Shown piece after piece: positions 17,986-25,938 of a DNA stretch of 64,000 bases. Source of the DNA: Agarilytica sp033852175 (GTDB lineage: Bacteria; Pseudomonadota; Gammaproteobacteria; Pseudomonadales; Cellvibrionaceae); NCBI GenBank assembly GCA_033852175.1, contig JAWSUY010000006.1, forward strand, positions 124,001-188,000, given 5' to 3'. The number at the start of each line of letters is the position of its first letter. Position 1 is the first letter of the stretch. Position numbers and translations under genes: made by a program. Below the pieces are notes generated by a model. It was not told where the DNA came from. It saw only the letters and a program-made list of their open reading frames with translations, and searched no databases.

Positions 17986-18083
17986 GTTTGTCGATCCTTG
18001 ATTAATCTTGCCATTATATATTGCGGCTGTATGTATGGACAGTTGTTTTCTGTGCGTGCCTTTTATTCTGTTGCAAAGTTGGG

Positions 18084-18111
18084 TTGACCGTGTGGTACTA
18101 GGTGTTACACT
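18084..18111 (+). promoter_or_regulatory. Promoter of the toxin-antitoxin operon
   Basis: TTGACC, 16-bp spacer, TACACT: a good sigma-70-type match ending 25 bases before the start of the toxin gene at 18137. Confidence 0.6.
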
Positions 18112-18136
18112 TTGGGTTAGCTAAAAAGGCCGGTAC

Positions 18137-18511
18137 ATGCAGGTATATAAAAGCAAATCGTTCAGTAAGTGGGCGGCAAGGGAGGGGTTGAGCGATGAGG
18201 TCTTGTTGTTTGCCGTTGGCGAAATGGATAACGGCTTGGTGGATGCTGACCTGGGTGGCCATGTATTTAAAAAGCGCGTGGCCGTTGGTGGTCGAGGTAA
18301 AAGTGGTGGCGCACGGACTTTGTTGGCATACAAGGTCGGAGATAAGGCGTTTTTTGTCTATGGTTTTGCTAAAAGTACTCGGGCCAATATTACGGATAAA
18401 GAGCTTAAAGCCCTTAAACTATATGCCGCTACACTACTAAGTTACAGCGATAGAGAATTAAATAAAGCCGTGAGCAGCGGAGCAATGATAAAGGTGGAAA
18501 ATAATGGATAA
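18137..18511 (+). CDS. RelE-like toxin of a type II toxin-antitoxin pair
   Basis: A 124-residue protein of the RelE-like family represented by PF06296/COG4737. The pattern is KSKSFSKWAxREGLSDE, then AVGEMDNGLVDADLGGHVFKKRVA, GRGKSGGARTL and FFVYGFAKSTRANI, ending with a Lys-rich helix. Such toxins are usually ribosome-dependent mRNA endonucleases. The ATG has AAGG seven bases upstream. Its stop lies 8 bp inside the antitoxin gene; toxin-first order is usual for this family. The pair sits in the accessory block. Confidence 0.88.
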   Translation: MQVYKSKSFSKWAAREGLSDEVLLFAVGEMDNGLVDADLGGHVFKKRVAVGGRGKSGGARTLLAYKVGDKAFFVYGFAKSTRANITDKELKALKLYAATLLSYSDRELNKAVSSGAMIKVENNG

Positions 18512-18809
18512 ATCAATCTTAGACGTCGTCCATGAAAGTGCGAAAGGCCTCCATAAGGCGGGTGTGATGAATGACGTTACCCTGCGAGAGTTTGATGCTC
18601 TTTGCCTCCCGCCGATAAAGACTTACAGTGCAGAGCAAATAAAACGTATCCGAGTAAAAAGTAAGGCCAGTCAAGGTGTGTTTGCTGCGTACTTAAATAC
18701 CAGCAAATCGACGGTTCAGAAATGGGAGCAGGGAGCTAAAAAGCCGAATGGCCCTTCACTTAAGTTGCTGAATATGGTGGATCAAAAGGGTATTGATGCG
18801 TTGCTCTGA
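18504..18809 (+). CDS. Xre/HigA-like (COG2944-type) antitoxin
   Basis: A 101-residue protein with a helix-turn-helix in the C-terminal two thirds (RIRVKSKASQGVFAAYLNTS then STVQKWEQGAKKP), the arrangement of NadS/COG2944 antitoxins. It should neutralise the upstream RelE-like toxin and repress the operon promoter at 18084. The N-terminal ~40 residues probably contact the toxin. It overlaps the toxin gene by 8 bp. Confidence 0.88.
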   Translation: MDKSILDVVHESAKGLHKAGVMNDVTLREFDALCLPPIKTYSAEQIKRIRVKSKASQGVFAAYLNTSKSTVQKWEQGAKKPNGPSLKLLNMVDQKGIDALL

Positions 18810-18909
18810 TAGCTGAGCGGCCCATATTATTTTTAGCTGCTAAGGAAGTAATGCTTGTTTGGCGTTGCGTTTTAAAACCAGGCTCTCCAAAGTGACTAAG
18901 CCAGGTAGG

Positions 18910-18984
18910 CATGTTTAGGGTTCTTGGAGTGGGCTGAGAGCGATGGCAAGCCGTATACTTTGTATTACATCGTCAGCGAGTTAA
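18910..18984 (+). pseudogene. Degenerate relic of a sufE 3' end
   Basis: Bases 18930-18984 align without gaps to the last 55 bases of sufE (5788-5842), with 43 matches by my count. The frame reads SGLRAMASRILCITSSAS then TAA, against NGLRAMVSRILGIASAVS in SufE. Differences fall mostly at third codon positions. Similarity continues weakly upstream (GCAT.TTAG..TT) but with indels and an in-frame stop, so no complete gene remains. It lies at the far end of the accessory block that starts after sufE. Confidence 0.75.
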
Positions 18985-19598
18985 TTCGCTGACGAGATAT
19001 TTGTTTTTCTTCCTTCCTTGGCTCTATCTTCTTTCACTTTTTCTAAACCTTTCGAGATAGCTTCTTCTAGTTTCGAGCCTAGTGGTTTGTCTCTGCTGCT
19101 AAGGTGGGCAACCTTATCTCCCGCCACCAAATACTTATTAAAATTCCAGCTGGGTGATCTCGATTTGTCAGCTAAATAGCTGAAGGTTGGGTTTGCGTCT
19201 TTCCCCTTCACTGACGTTGGCGCAAGCATGGTAAAAGTCACCCCATAATTCTTATAGCAAACACTGGCCGCCTCAGCTTCGTCTTTGGCGGCTTGCCTAA
19301 AATCGTCAGATGCAAAGCCGATGATGGTTAAGCCTTGGTCTTTGTATTTTGTATGCAGTTGCTCTAAAGGCCCAAATTGCCGAGTAAAACCACAGTGGCT
19401 GGCAGTGTTAACGAAGAGAATAGGCATTCCTGTATAGAAGTCGCATAGATTAATTAGCTTAGTGTTGTGTAGCTGGCGGTATTCATGATTTAAAAAGTCA
19501 GGGCATTGTTTCGCTTCGCCAGACAATGCCGAGGGCGGCGACAGTAACGCGGCTGTGCAAAAGGCGATTGCCGCAAAGGACGTAATAAATGACTTCAT
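18981..19598 (-). CDS. Exported glutathione-peroxidase-like protein
   Basis: A 205-residue thiol peroxidase of the GPx family with an N-terminal signal peptide (residues 1-~26), so it is likely periplasmic. The peroxidatic cysteine is Cys69 in VNTASHCGFT, and the WNF(N)K motif is present in the C-terminal half. The usual catalytic glutamine segment (FPCNQF in typical members) reads FASDDF here, so one member of the Cys-Gln-Trp triad appears replaced. The C-terminal tail is long and charged. The heptamer array at 19627 lies just upstream of the start. Its stop overlaps the sufE relic by a few bases. Confidence 0.85.
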   Translation of the reverse strand: MKSFITSFAAIAFCTAALLSPPSALSGEAKQCPDFLNHEYRQLHNTKLINLCDFYTGMPILFVNTASHCGFTRQFGPLEQLHTKYKDQGLTIIGFASDDFRQAAKDEAEAASVCYKNYGVTFTMLAPTSVKGKDANPTFSYLADKSRSPSWNFNKYLVAGDKVAHLSSRDKPLGSKLEEAISKGLEKVKEDRAKEGRKTNISSAN

Positions 19599-19626
19599 TC
19601 TTGACTCTATATTTCTAATATTAAAA

Positions 19627-19687
19627 CGTCCCCCGTCCCCCGTCCCCCGTCCCCCGTCCCCCGTCCCCCGTCCCCCGTCCCCCGTCC
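19627..19687 (-). repeat. Heptamer tandem array, 8 x CGTCCCC plus partial unit
   Basis: Eight perfect 7-bp units followed by CGTCC. The array ends 28 bases upstream of the start codon of the glutathione-peroxidase-like gene, a position similar to that of the array before sufE. Read on that gene's strand the unit is GGGGACG. Confidence 0.97.
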
Positions 19688-19909
19688 TTGATGTGTAAAT
19701 TGAGCGTAAAAACGCTCGAATAAATCGTATGGCATTAGTGTTTACTGAATACTATATTTCGGTTTATATAAAATAAAACCGCGTTTAGCTTCTTTAAATG
19801 GTTAGGGTTAGTTCTGAATGTTGAGTATCGACGTTGAAACGCTGTGAGTGGAATGAGTCTGGGGAGTAACCTCGGGTCAATAAAGAGCGGGGAAGGTAAA
19901 GAAAGATGT

Positions 19910-19937
19910 AAAGGTTAGGGCTGAAGCCCTAACCTTT
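19910..19937 (-). terminator. Terminator of the MCP gene
   Basis: Perfect 13-bp stem AAAGGTTAGGGCT / AGCCCTAACCTTT closing a tiny loop. On the minus strand it is followed by ACATCTTTCTTT. It lies 37 bp past the MCP stop. Confidence 0.75.
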
Positions 19938-19973
19938 GATCAACCATAACCGGAGATGTCCGTTTATGGTGGG

Positions 19974-21143
19974 TTATTTAGCCTGAGTCACGATCTCTTG
20001 TAATTTATGTATCTGCTGGGTGAGTTTATCGATGCTATCGTGGGAGTCCATGGTGCTGCGTTGAGTTTTATCGGACAGCTCGTTGATATTGCAGATGTTG
20101 CGGTTGATTTCTTCTGAGACGGTGCCTTGCTCTTCAGCTGCCGTTGCAATTTGTAGAACCATATTAGAAAGTATGTTGACGGCCCGATCGATGCTGTCGA
20201 GAGACTCGCCCATTAGTGAGGAATGCTGCTCGTTATCTTTTGATACAAGCTTGCCTTGATTCATTGCTTCAACCGCTTTTTCAGTCGCGCCTTGTAGTTC
20301 TTGAATCATGCCTTGAATTTCATCGGTAGACGATTGAGTTTTACTGGCCAAACTACGGACTTCGTCTGCTACAACTGCGAATCCTCTACCTTGTTCGCCG
20401 GCACGAGCTGCTTCGATCGCGGCGTTGAGGGCGAGTAGGTTGGTTTGCTCTGCAATGTTACGAATCATTTCAACCACGCCGCCAATGGCATCGGTAACAT
20501 CTGCGAGGCTGGTGACTACGTCAGCAGCTTCCTGAACGCATCCAGCTAGTTGATTGGTGGTGGATATGCCTTTTTCGACAACTATTTTCCCCTGCTGGAC
20601 TTGCTGTCTGGCATTTTCGGTGGCATTAGCAGCTTCAGAAGCATTTTGAGCAACTTCATTAACGGTGGAGGTCATTTCCGTAATGGCTGTCGTAACCTGT
20701 TCGACCTCCGCTTTCTGGCGGTTCATGTCTTGCGCAGTAGATTCTGCTATGGCAGCTGTTTCGGTCGATACGGATTGGAGGTTTTTTGACGCATCATCGA
20801 GTCGACTGATAACAGAATTTAACTTAGATGAGAGAATGTGTTGAGCTAAAAGTAGTGCGCTGAGCTCGTCCTTACGGTCGTTGAATGAGGCGAGAGCTCT
20901 AGGGTCATGCTCAACATGCTTTCTTGCGTCGTCGATGGCCTGGCGCCAAGGAGAGGCGATCATAATTGCACCGATAATGCCAACGACAGAGCCAACCACA
21001 AGCCCTGAAATTGCTGCTGTCATACCTGATTCGAGAAAAAGGCCTGGGGTTAAGCATGCCAGTACGCTGAGTATCACAGCCCCGATAATGCGCATTTGCA
21101 GGGTAAATGGAAGTCCTGCTTGGGGCTCGTCTTCAATTTTCAT
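19974..21143 (-). CDS. Methyl-accepting chemotaxis protein without a periplasmic sensor
   Basis: A 389-residue transducer. Two closely spaced hydrophobic segments (about residues 17-37 and 41-66) form a membrane hairpin with almost no external loop. They are followed by a cytoplasmic coiled coil with the highly conserved signalling tip (NLLALNAAIEAARAGE, then GRGFAVVADEVRSLA). There is no dCache, 4HB or recognisable PAS domain, and no clear HAMP. Such MCPs probably sense membrane state or an internal signal, or work with partners. No che genes are nearby. Glu/Gln methylation sites are expected in the coiled coil but cannot be pinpointed. Confidence 0.93.
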   Translation of the reverse strand: MKIEDEPQAGLPFTLQMRIIGAVILSVLACLTPGLFLESGMTAAISGLVVGSVVGIIGAIMIASPWRQAIDDARKHVEHDPRALASFNDRKDELSALLLAQHILSSKLNSVISRLDDASKNLQSVSTETAAIAESTAQDMNRQKAEVEQVTTAITEMTSTVNEVAQNASEAANATENARQQVQQGKIVVEKGISTTNQLAGCVQEAADVVTSLADVTDAIGGVVEMIRNIAEQTNLLALNAAIEAARAGEQGRGFAVVADEVRSLASKTQSSTDEIQGMIQELQGATEKAVEAMNQGKLVSKDNEQHSSLMGESLDSIDRAVNILSNMVLQIATAAEEQGTVSEEINRNICNINELSDKTQRSTMDSHDSIDKLTQQIHKLQEIVTQAK

Positions 21144-21455
21144 ATAGTTCTTCTGTCGTAGTGTGTAATTTCGCTAAGTATATTTAAAAGCCTAACTAAA
21201 AATGTAGACCCAAATAACCAAATAGTACAGTTTCGGAGGCTTATTAGTTGATTCGTTTTAATAGGGATTTGGCGCTCTAGACCTGGTTTCATCGGGGGCT
21301 TGCCAGAAGCAGGGCCTAGGCTAGTGGTTTTCAGGGGTGGGGCTTAAATGAGCTTCGTTCACGCTAATATTGTGGCGTATAAGTTTCTTTTTCATCCGGT
21401 CAGAATGGATTTTCGTATAAACGCCAATAACGACTGTGGAATGTGGAGATTTAAA

Positions 21456-21989
21456 ATGAGACTAGCAATGCCGTGTAACCGAGTAGACTTCGATGTGAAG
21501 GATATATACGGAGATTCCGTTCAGCTGAGCCAGTTTACGGGGAAAAAAGTGATTTTGTCTTTCTTCCGTGATGCCGCGTGCCCGTTTTGTAATTTACGTG
21601 TGTATGAACTGACGAATCACTATAAGGCTTGGAAAGATAAAAATATTGAAATAATTGCTGTGTTCAGCTCGACTTCTGAGGAGGTGAGACAGTTTGTCGC
21701 TAAGCACCCAAGGCCCTTTCGATTAGTGAGTGACCCGGGGCTGGATCTATATGAAAAGTATGGGGTAGAGCACTCGAGTTTGGCCCTGCTAAAAGCATTG
21801 TTATTTAAGCTGCCTCGAATCGTAAGGGGCATGCTTAACGGAGGGAGGCCGAAAAAAAATCCAAATGTGAAATTAGTGCCTGCCGATTTTCTAATTGATA
21901 CCAGCGGAAAAATCAAGCATGTATGGTATGGTCGTGATACGAGTGATCACATCCCAATGAAGATGATTAGGCGATTTGTTGGTGCGTAG
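21456..21989 (+). CDS. Peroxiredoxin / AhpC-TSA-family thioredoxin-fold protein
   Basis: A 177-residue thioredoxin-fold protein. The ATG at 21456 is chosen because GGAG lies seven bases upstream and it gives the normal N-terminus; a longer frame from 21348 adds 36 unlikely residues. It shows VDFDVKDIYGDSVQLSQFTGKKVILSFF in outline, the redox-active DAACPFCNLRV (CPFC) and VPADFLIDTSGKIKHVWYG near the end. This is the BCP/AhpC-like group acting on peroxides or disulfides. The CPFC pair is more thioredoxin-like than the single peroxidatic Cys of many peroxiredoxins. It sits among other oxidative-stress genes but is transcribed alone. Confidence 0.82.
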   Translation: MRLAMPCNRVDFDVKDIYGDSVQLSQFTGKKVILSFFRDAACPFCNLRVYELTNHYKAWKDKNIEIIAVFSSTSEEVRQFVAKHPRPFRLVSDPGLDLYEKYGVEHSSLALLKALLFKLPRIVRGMLNGGRPKKNPNVKLVPADFLIDTSGKIKHVWYGRDTSDHIPMKMIRRFVGA

Positions 21990-22035
21990 GGTTTTGCTTT
22001 ATTGATTATCGCTATCTATTATTTTCCGGTATCGC

Positions 22036-22061
22036 AGTAGCCCTATATTAATCGGGCTACT
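22036..22061. terminator. Bidirectional terminator between convergent genes
   Basis: Stem AGTAGCCC / GGGCTACT with a 10-nt A+T loop, then TTTGTTT on the plus strand. It lies between the peroxiredoxin-like gene (plus) and the MtfA-like gene (minus) and can serve both. Confidence 0.6.
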
Positions 22062-22086
22062 TTGTTTGGGTTCTATTATTTTGGTT

Positions 22087-22938
22087 TCACTGCTTAGGTA
22101 AACAGCATCTTTTATAGCGTTTTCCGCTTCCACAGGGGCAGGGATCCTTTTTTCGGGTGGAGACGTCTAATTGAATTTCTGCAACATCTTGTTGGTAGAG
22201 CTTTTGCAAACTCTGATAAAGTTCAGGGTGTTTGGCTTTTAGCATTTTGGGGCGTTCAAAGAAATACTCGCTGGCCACGGCAAAAAATTCCTGTTTATTG
22301 GTGGCGCCGTATTGACGAATATTTGATTCCTTATTGTCAATTTGCTGTATTTTATTTTCGACTAAGTTTAACCAGGGAATGGAATATGCGTATTCTGCCA
22401 GTCTTTCTGGAAACCCGTCACAACTCCCGTCCATCATATCGATCAGATGAACAAATTCGTGAACGCCTACATTTTGCTTGTCACGTGTGTTTTTAAAACC
22501 AAGGTGCAGGGCGGGCTTACTCAGAATCATTGTGCCATGCATTCGACCGCTGCCAACCATGCCGGTAATATTGGAATCGGATTTCTTATATTCAAATGAT
22601 TCATTAAATGAATGTGGATATAAAATGACAGTCCTGAGATTAAGGTAGTGCCAGTTTTTAAACGCCCAAACAGGGATGATGGCACTTGCGGCGACCAGGG
22701 CTTTATCTGCGTCATTAACATCGATATCAACGCCAACAATTTCAGTGGTGGAAAGAAAGAGCATGACTCTTTTGTCAAAGAGTGATTGCTCTTCGATTGA
22801 AAGCGAGCGGTAAAAGACTACATCTGTACCGAGAGTTGATTTTATTTCTTGGGTTACGGGAGCTGTAATTCTTTCTGGAACAAAAAACCTGAATATGCGA
22901 GTTAATAATTTCTGGAGGGTTTGGATGATATTATTCAA
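22087..22938 (-). CDS. mtfA: MtfA-like zinc peptidase with C-terminal SEC-C motif
   Basis: A 283-residue M90-family protein. In E. coli, MtfA binds and inactivates the glucose repressor Mlc and has aminopeptidase activity. The zinc site is HEFVH (His160-His164), with the downstream ATNKQEFFAVASEYFF helix supplying the third ligand region. The C-terminus adds a SEC-C zinc motif (DPCPCGSGKRYKRCC) that E. coli MtfA lacks and that is common in metal- or nucleic-acid-binding proteins. The start is TTG with AGGA upstream; no closer ATG exists before the conserved part. Confidence 0.88.
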   Translation of the reverse strand: MNNIIQTLQKLLTRIFRFFVPERITAPVTQEIKSTLGTDVVFYRSLSIEEQSLFDKRVMLFLSTTEIVGVDIDVNDADKALVAASAIIPVWAFKNWHYLNLRTVILYPHSFNESFEYKKSDSNITGMVGSGRMHGTMILSKPALHLGFKNTRDKQNVGVHEFVHLIDMMDGSCDGFPERLAEYAYSIPWLNLVENKIQQIDNKESNIRQYGATNKQEFFAVASEYFFERPKMLKAKHPELYQSLQKLYQQDVAEIQLDVSTRKKDPCPCGSGKRYKRCCLPKQ

Positions 22939-23038
22939 TGGAGGCTTCCTGTAAGTTAATTCCTTCGTTGAGCAAAACTTATCGAGACTGCTTGCTCTAA
23001 TTTTTTTAGGCTTGTATAGGGCTCTTCATACAAGCGGT

Positions 23039-24142
23039 TTATGTGGTTGTACTTAATAAGTTTTCTAAGTTTTCTAGTGCGGCATGCAAGCCATTAACAA
23101 CGCTTGATGATTCGCCATCTTTCTTAGCTTTATTCAGCGTGAATTGTGCGGCTGCCATTTTTTCAGGTTCAGGGGGGCTTTGGCTCACTAATCCTTGATC
23201 TACACAGGCGCTGATGCGTTCTTGTTGATCTTTCGAAATGGCAACAGCAACAACATCTAAACCATATGAAATTGCTTGTAATAAGGCACTTCCTCCACCC
23301 AATATAGCCGAATGGGCTTCGCTTAATAGCGAATTAAAGTCTTCTGTGGCCAGTGTTGGGATGGAGATTAAACCGTTGCCGATTGCCTCGTCTGACTCAG
23401 ATAGCCCGGCCCCAGAGTAATTGGGGCCGTAGATCATTACCGTCTTAAGATTGGGGGTCGAGTGTTTGTTTTGCTGCACAGAGGCTTTGCTCAGCAGCAC
23501 AGCTGCTTTTGCAAATAAGTCGGCGGTATTGACCCGCTGACCTTCAAATTCTCGGTGATGCCCACCACCACCAGCGTTGACGATGACGTATTTTCCGGGC
23601 TCAAGTGCGTATTGTTGTTGCAAGGCACTTAAGCGTTCTTGATTCGGGGGACTAAAAATGGGGCCGATCGGCACAGGGCTGTGCTTGCCGAGCCAGCTGA
23701 TTTTTGTTTTGGCCCACAAACTTAACGGTTCAATAGCAAACTTTGGCTGTACAACCCATATTCGGTCAGTAAAGCGAAGTCTCTGCCAGCGTAAGCCCTT
23801 GTAGATTTTTTTTGTATGTTGGCCGATAAAGACAGTGGCAATACCATTGTCTTTACAGTGTCGTAATTGCTTCGCACGACCAGAAGCGTCGAATATGACC
23901 GCATTGGGTTTAAATTCATCGATATAGCCTGTGACCAGGCTGTTGTGTTTGGTTGGGGAGGTCGGGGTTTTGTATACCGGAAAAGGGCAGTCTTTTGCGT
24001 ACGCTACTTCACTGCTTAATATGAAGCGTATCTCGATTCCTTCAATCTTATCTGCTAGCGCATTGGCCAAGGCCAGTGACCGCATGTACTCACCGATCCC
24101 TTTTACGGAAGAGACAGGAATAAATAGAATTTTTAAGGGCAT
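23039..24142 (-). CDS. GT-B-fold glycosyltransferase-like protein
   Basis: About 367 residues, starting MPLKILFIPVSSVKGIGEYM. The architecture is MurG/GT28-like: an N-terminal Rossmann half with a Gly-rich loop near the start, and a C-terminal half with YVIVNAGGGGHHREFEG, KTVMIYGPNYSG and the nucleotide-sugar pocket region LLSEAHSAILGGGSALLQAISYG. This resembles glycosyltransferases and PseG-like nucleotide-sugar hydrolases; the substrate is unknown. A longer frame to 24274 is rejected, since its N-terminus would be encoded by a REP-like repeat. No sugar-biosynthesis genes are adjacent. Confidence 0.72.
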   Translation of the reverse strand: MPLKILFIPVSSVKGIGEYMRSLALANALADKIEGIEIRFILSSEVAYAKDCPFPVYKTPTSPTKHNSLVTGYIDEFKPNAVIFDASGRAKQLRHCKDNGIATVFIGQHTKKIYKGLRWQRLRFTDRIWVVQPKFAIEPLSLWAKTKISWLGKHSPVPIGPIFSPPNQERLSALQQQYALEPGKYVIVNAGGGGHHREFEGQRVNTADLFAKAAVLLSKASVQQNKHSTPNLKTVMIYGPNYSGAGLSESDEAIGNGLISIPTLATEDFNSLLSEAHSAILGGGSALLQAISYGLDVVAVAISKDQQERISACVDQGLVSQSPPEPEKMAAAQFTLNKAKKDGESSSVVNGLHAALENLENLLSTTT

Positions 24143-24772
24143 AACGTTGTAGTACCGAAGAGTGCTTTTAATGTGAAATATCGGATCTGCTTGACTGTAG
24201 TTAAGCAAGTGCCGCCGGGCAGTATAGTAAGGCGATGGAATGGGATCAATGGGATCAATCGAGTCTGACACCATTGATCGGCCTTCAGAGGTTCAGCTCT
24301 AATGCTAAAAATCACTCATGCAGTGCTTTACGAAGTGCCAAGCTGATTGATAGCTATGGGGGATATTTCACATTTTGAGGATCAAGTGCACTTGGTGCTG
24401 GCATGAATATCAAAAATAGTGCAGTATTCATTCGCTGGCCAAAATGGCTTAGGGAGTAGTTTTTGGAATGGATGCATCTCTTCTTTTAAATTCCCTCAAT
24501 TAAATTTCAACACGAGACTACGACTAGCTTCTCTCGCTTTTGTATGGTTTCGCATATAGCCAAGATTATAGGTCAGGTTTATTGCTGAAAATTTTGCAAA
24601 CGCTTTATGTGTGAGTGAATGTTCTTTAGGTTGATATTTATATTTTAATTGCTGCTGTGAACTTGTTGGCTAAATTTTTACAAGCGATAAAATGCGTGTG
24701 TGTTTTATCGAAATGTTAGGTGGTACCCCCAAGCTGCTTAATTACTTAATCGGGGTTTTATGGAGATAAGAT
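24143..24772 (+). other. Long intergenic region before the DUF805 gene
   Basis: 630 bp without a convincing gene. Contents: a REP-like arm at 24254-24279, a perfect 8-bp hairpin (CGATAAAA / TTTTATCG, 24685-24710) in the likely leader of the DUF805 gene, and otherwise A+T-rich DNA with many stops. Confidence 0.6.
24254..24279 (-). repeat. REP-like single arm
   Basis: Reads ATCAATCGAGTCTGACACC then ATTGATC. It matches one arm of the 29-bp inverted repeat at 26915-27010 with one substitution. A GGGATCAATGG half-copy abuts it. Confidence 0.8.
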
Positions 24773-25123
24773 ATGGAATGGTATTTCGGTGCATTGCAAA
24801 AATACGGGCAGTTTTCAGGAAGAGCTCGAAGGAAAGAGTATTGGATGTTTATTTTATTTAATATTATCGTGGCGTGTGTGATGGCTGGTATTGATGGTGT
24901 ACTCGGTACTGGAGGGATTCTTTACGCGATATATGCGCTGGCTGTTTTTATTCCTGGACTGGCTGTAACCGTAAGGCGACTGCATGATACGGGTCGTTCT
25001 GGCTGGTGGTTCCTATTGGTATTGATTCCGTTAGTTGGCATTGCTGTTTTTGTCTTTATGTGCCTGGAAGGTGCTCAGGAGGAAAATGAATTCGGTTCAA
25101 ACCCGAAACTTGAAGCAGCATAA
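24773..25123 (+). CDS. DUF805 inner-membrane protein
   Basis: A 116-residue member of the DUF805/YhaH family. It begins MEWYFGALQKYGQFSGRAR, the family signature, followed by YWMFxLFN. Three to four hydrophobic segments follow, with the conserved VRRLHDTGRSGWWFLL motif between the last two. The function of the family is not established. A strong GGAGATAAG ribosome-binding site precedes the ATG. It stands alone on the plus strand between long intergenic regions. Confidence 0.93.
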   Translation: MEWYFGALQKYGQFSGRARRKEYWMFILFNIIVACVMAGIDGVLGTGGILYAIYALAVFIPGLAVTVRRLHDTGRSGWWFLLVLIPLVGIAVFVFMCLEGAQEENEFGSNPKLEAA

Positions 25124-25208
25124 TTTCTAGAGTTCTAGCTGCTTTTTGTATACAGAATACAGCTTGCTCCGAGCGCTCAGTATGTTTGGGCGCTTGATTT
25201 TGCATGAG

Positions 25209-25232
25209 TAGACTAGTACTCTGGTCTATACT
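25209..25232 (+). promoter_or_regulatory. Putative promoter/operator of the Phd-PIN operon
   Basis: Inverted pair TAGAC ... GTCTA spaced 10 bp (25209-25228), overlapping a good -10 hexamer TATACT (25227-25232), 17 bp before the antitoxin start. Palindromes over the -10 are usual for self-repressed toxin-antitoxin operons. No good -35 is seen. Confidence 0.45.
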
Positions 25233-25248
25233 GTTTTGGAGGTGATTT

Positions 25249-25488
25249 ATGTTCGAAGAAATTGGTTCGTACGATGCAAAAACAAAATTACCGGAGATAC
25301 TTCGGCGAGTCGAGTCGGGCGAGACCTTTACGATCACCAATAGGGGTAAACCGATTGCCGATTTAGTGCCAAGCCATACTGGCAGTAAAGTAAAGACTCG
25401 TGCAGCTATAGATAATATTTTAAAAGCACAAAAACATAAAACGTCAGATGAAATTCTGGAAAATTATAGGCGCGAAGGCCGTAAATGA
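25249..25488 (+). CDS. Phd/YefM-type antitoxin
   Basis: A 79-residue antitoxin with the Phd/YefM N-terminal DNA-binding fold: IGSYDAKTKLPEILRRVESG, then TFTITNRGKPIADLVP. The C-terminal tail (NILKAQKHKTSDEILENYRR) should wrap the partner toxin. It has a TTGGAGG ribosome-binding site. The stop overlaps the PIN-domain gene start by 4 bp (ATGA), so they are translationally coupled. Confidence 0.93.
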   Translation: MFEEIGSYDAKTKLPEILRRVESGETFTITNRGKPIADLVPSHTGSKVKTRAAIDNILKAQKHKTSDEILENYRREGRK

Positions 25489-25913
25489 CCGGTTTTGTGC
25501 TAGATAACTCTGTCTCCATGAGGTGGTTACTGGTCAGTAATAAAGCTGCGGATCAGCGTTATGCTGAGAAGGTGTTGCTCAGTTTGGAAAATGTTGAAAC
25601 GCTTGTCCCCAACTTGTGGCATTTGGAGGCTTCGAATGTGTTGCTGTCGGCAGAAAAAGCCGGTGAGCTAGACGTGGGGGAGGTGGAGCGTTTTATTGCC
25701 CAGCTCGATAACCTGCCCATTTTTGTTGATCCTTTAACGTATCACTATTCCTTAGGCCGAACTAGAGCTTTAGCCAAAGCTTATAAATTATCAGCATATG
25801 ATGCTGCCTACTTGGAGCTAGCGGTAAGAGAGGGGGTCGCCCTAGCCTCTTTGGATAAGCAATTACTTAAAGCCGCATCGAAGATCGGCGTGCCTATTTA
25901 CCTAAAAGAATAA
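25485..25913 (+). CDS. vapC: VapC-like PIN-domain toxin
   Basis: A 142-residue PIN-domain ribonuclease. The acidic active-site residues are visible: Asp7 in FVLDNSV, Glu in LWHLEASNVL, the Asp pair in SAYDAAYLELA, and the terminal LASLDKQLLKAA. Members cleave tRNA or rRNA and are blocked by the antitoxin. It is paired with a Phd-type antitoxin, a common mix-and-match combination. Serine replaces the usual T/S after DNS, so the metal site looks intact. Confidence 0.93.
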   Translation: MTGFVLDNSVSMRWLLVSNKAADQRYAEKVLLSLENVETLVPNLWHLEASNVLLSAEKAGELDVGEVERFIAQLDNLPIFVDPLTYHYSLGRTRALAKAYKLSAYDAAYLELAVREGVALASLDKQLLKAASKIGVPIYLKE

Positions 25914-25938
25914 GTCAGAGCCTCATTCGGTTGATTCT

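Larger units (their letters stand above)
19599..19973 (-). other. GPx-MCP intergenic region
   Basis: No gene is seen. It contains the heptamer array at 19627-19687, an A+T-rich stretch to about 19800, and two hairpins downstream of the MCP gene (minus strand): CCATAAACGGA/TCCGGTTATGG at about 19943-19970, and the strong stem at 19910-19937. Confidence 0.6.

Noticed and set aside
23010..23035. Terminator after the glycosyltransferase-like gene (GCTTGTAT / ATACAAGC hairpin)
   Set aside because: The hairpin is perfect, but on the transcribed (minus) strand it is followed by an A-run, not a T-run.
24143..24274. 44-codon N-terminal extension of the glycosyltransferase-like gene
   Set aside because: It is encoded by a REP-like repeat and low-similarity DNA; the ATG at 24142 starts the conserved Rossmann segment.
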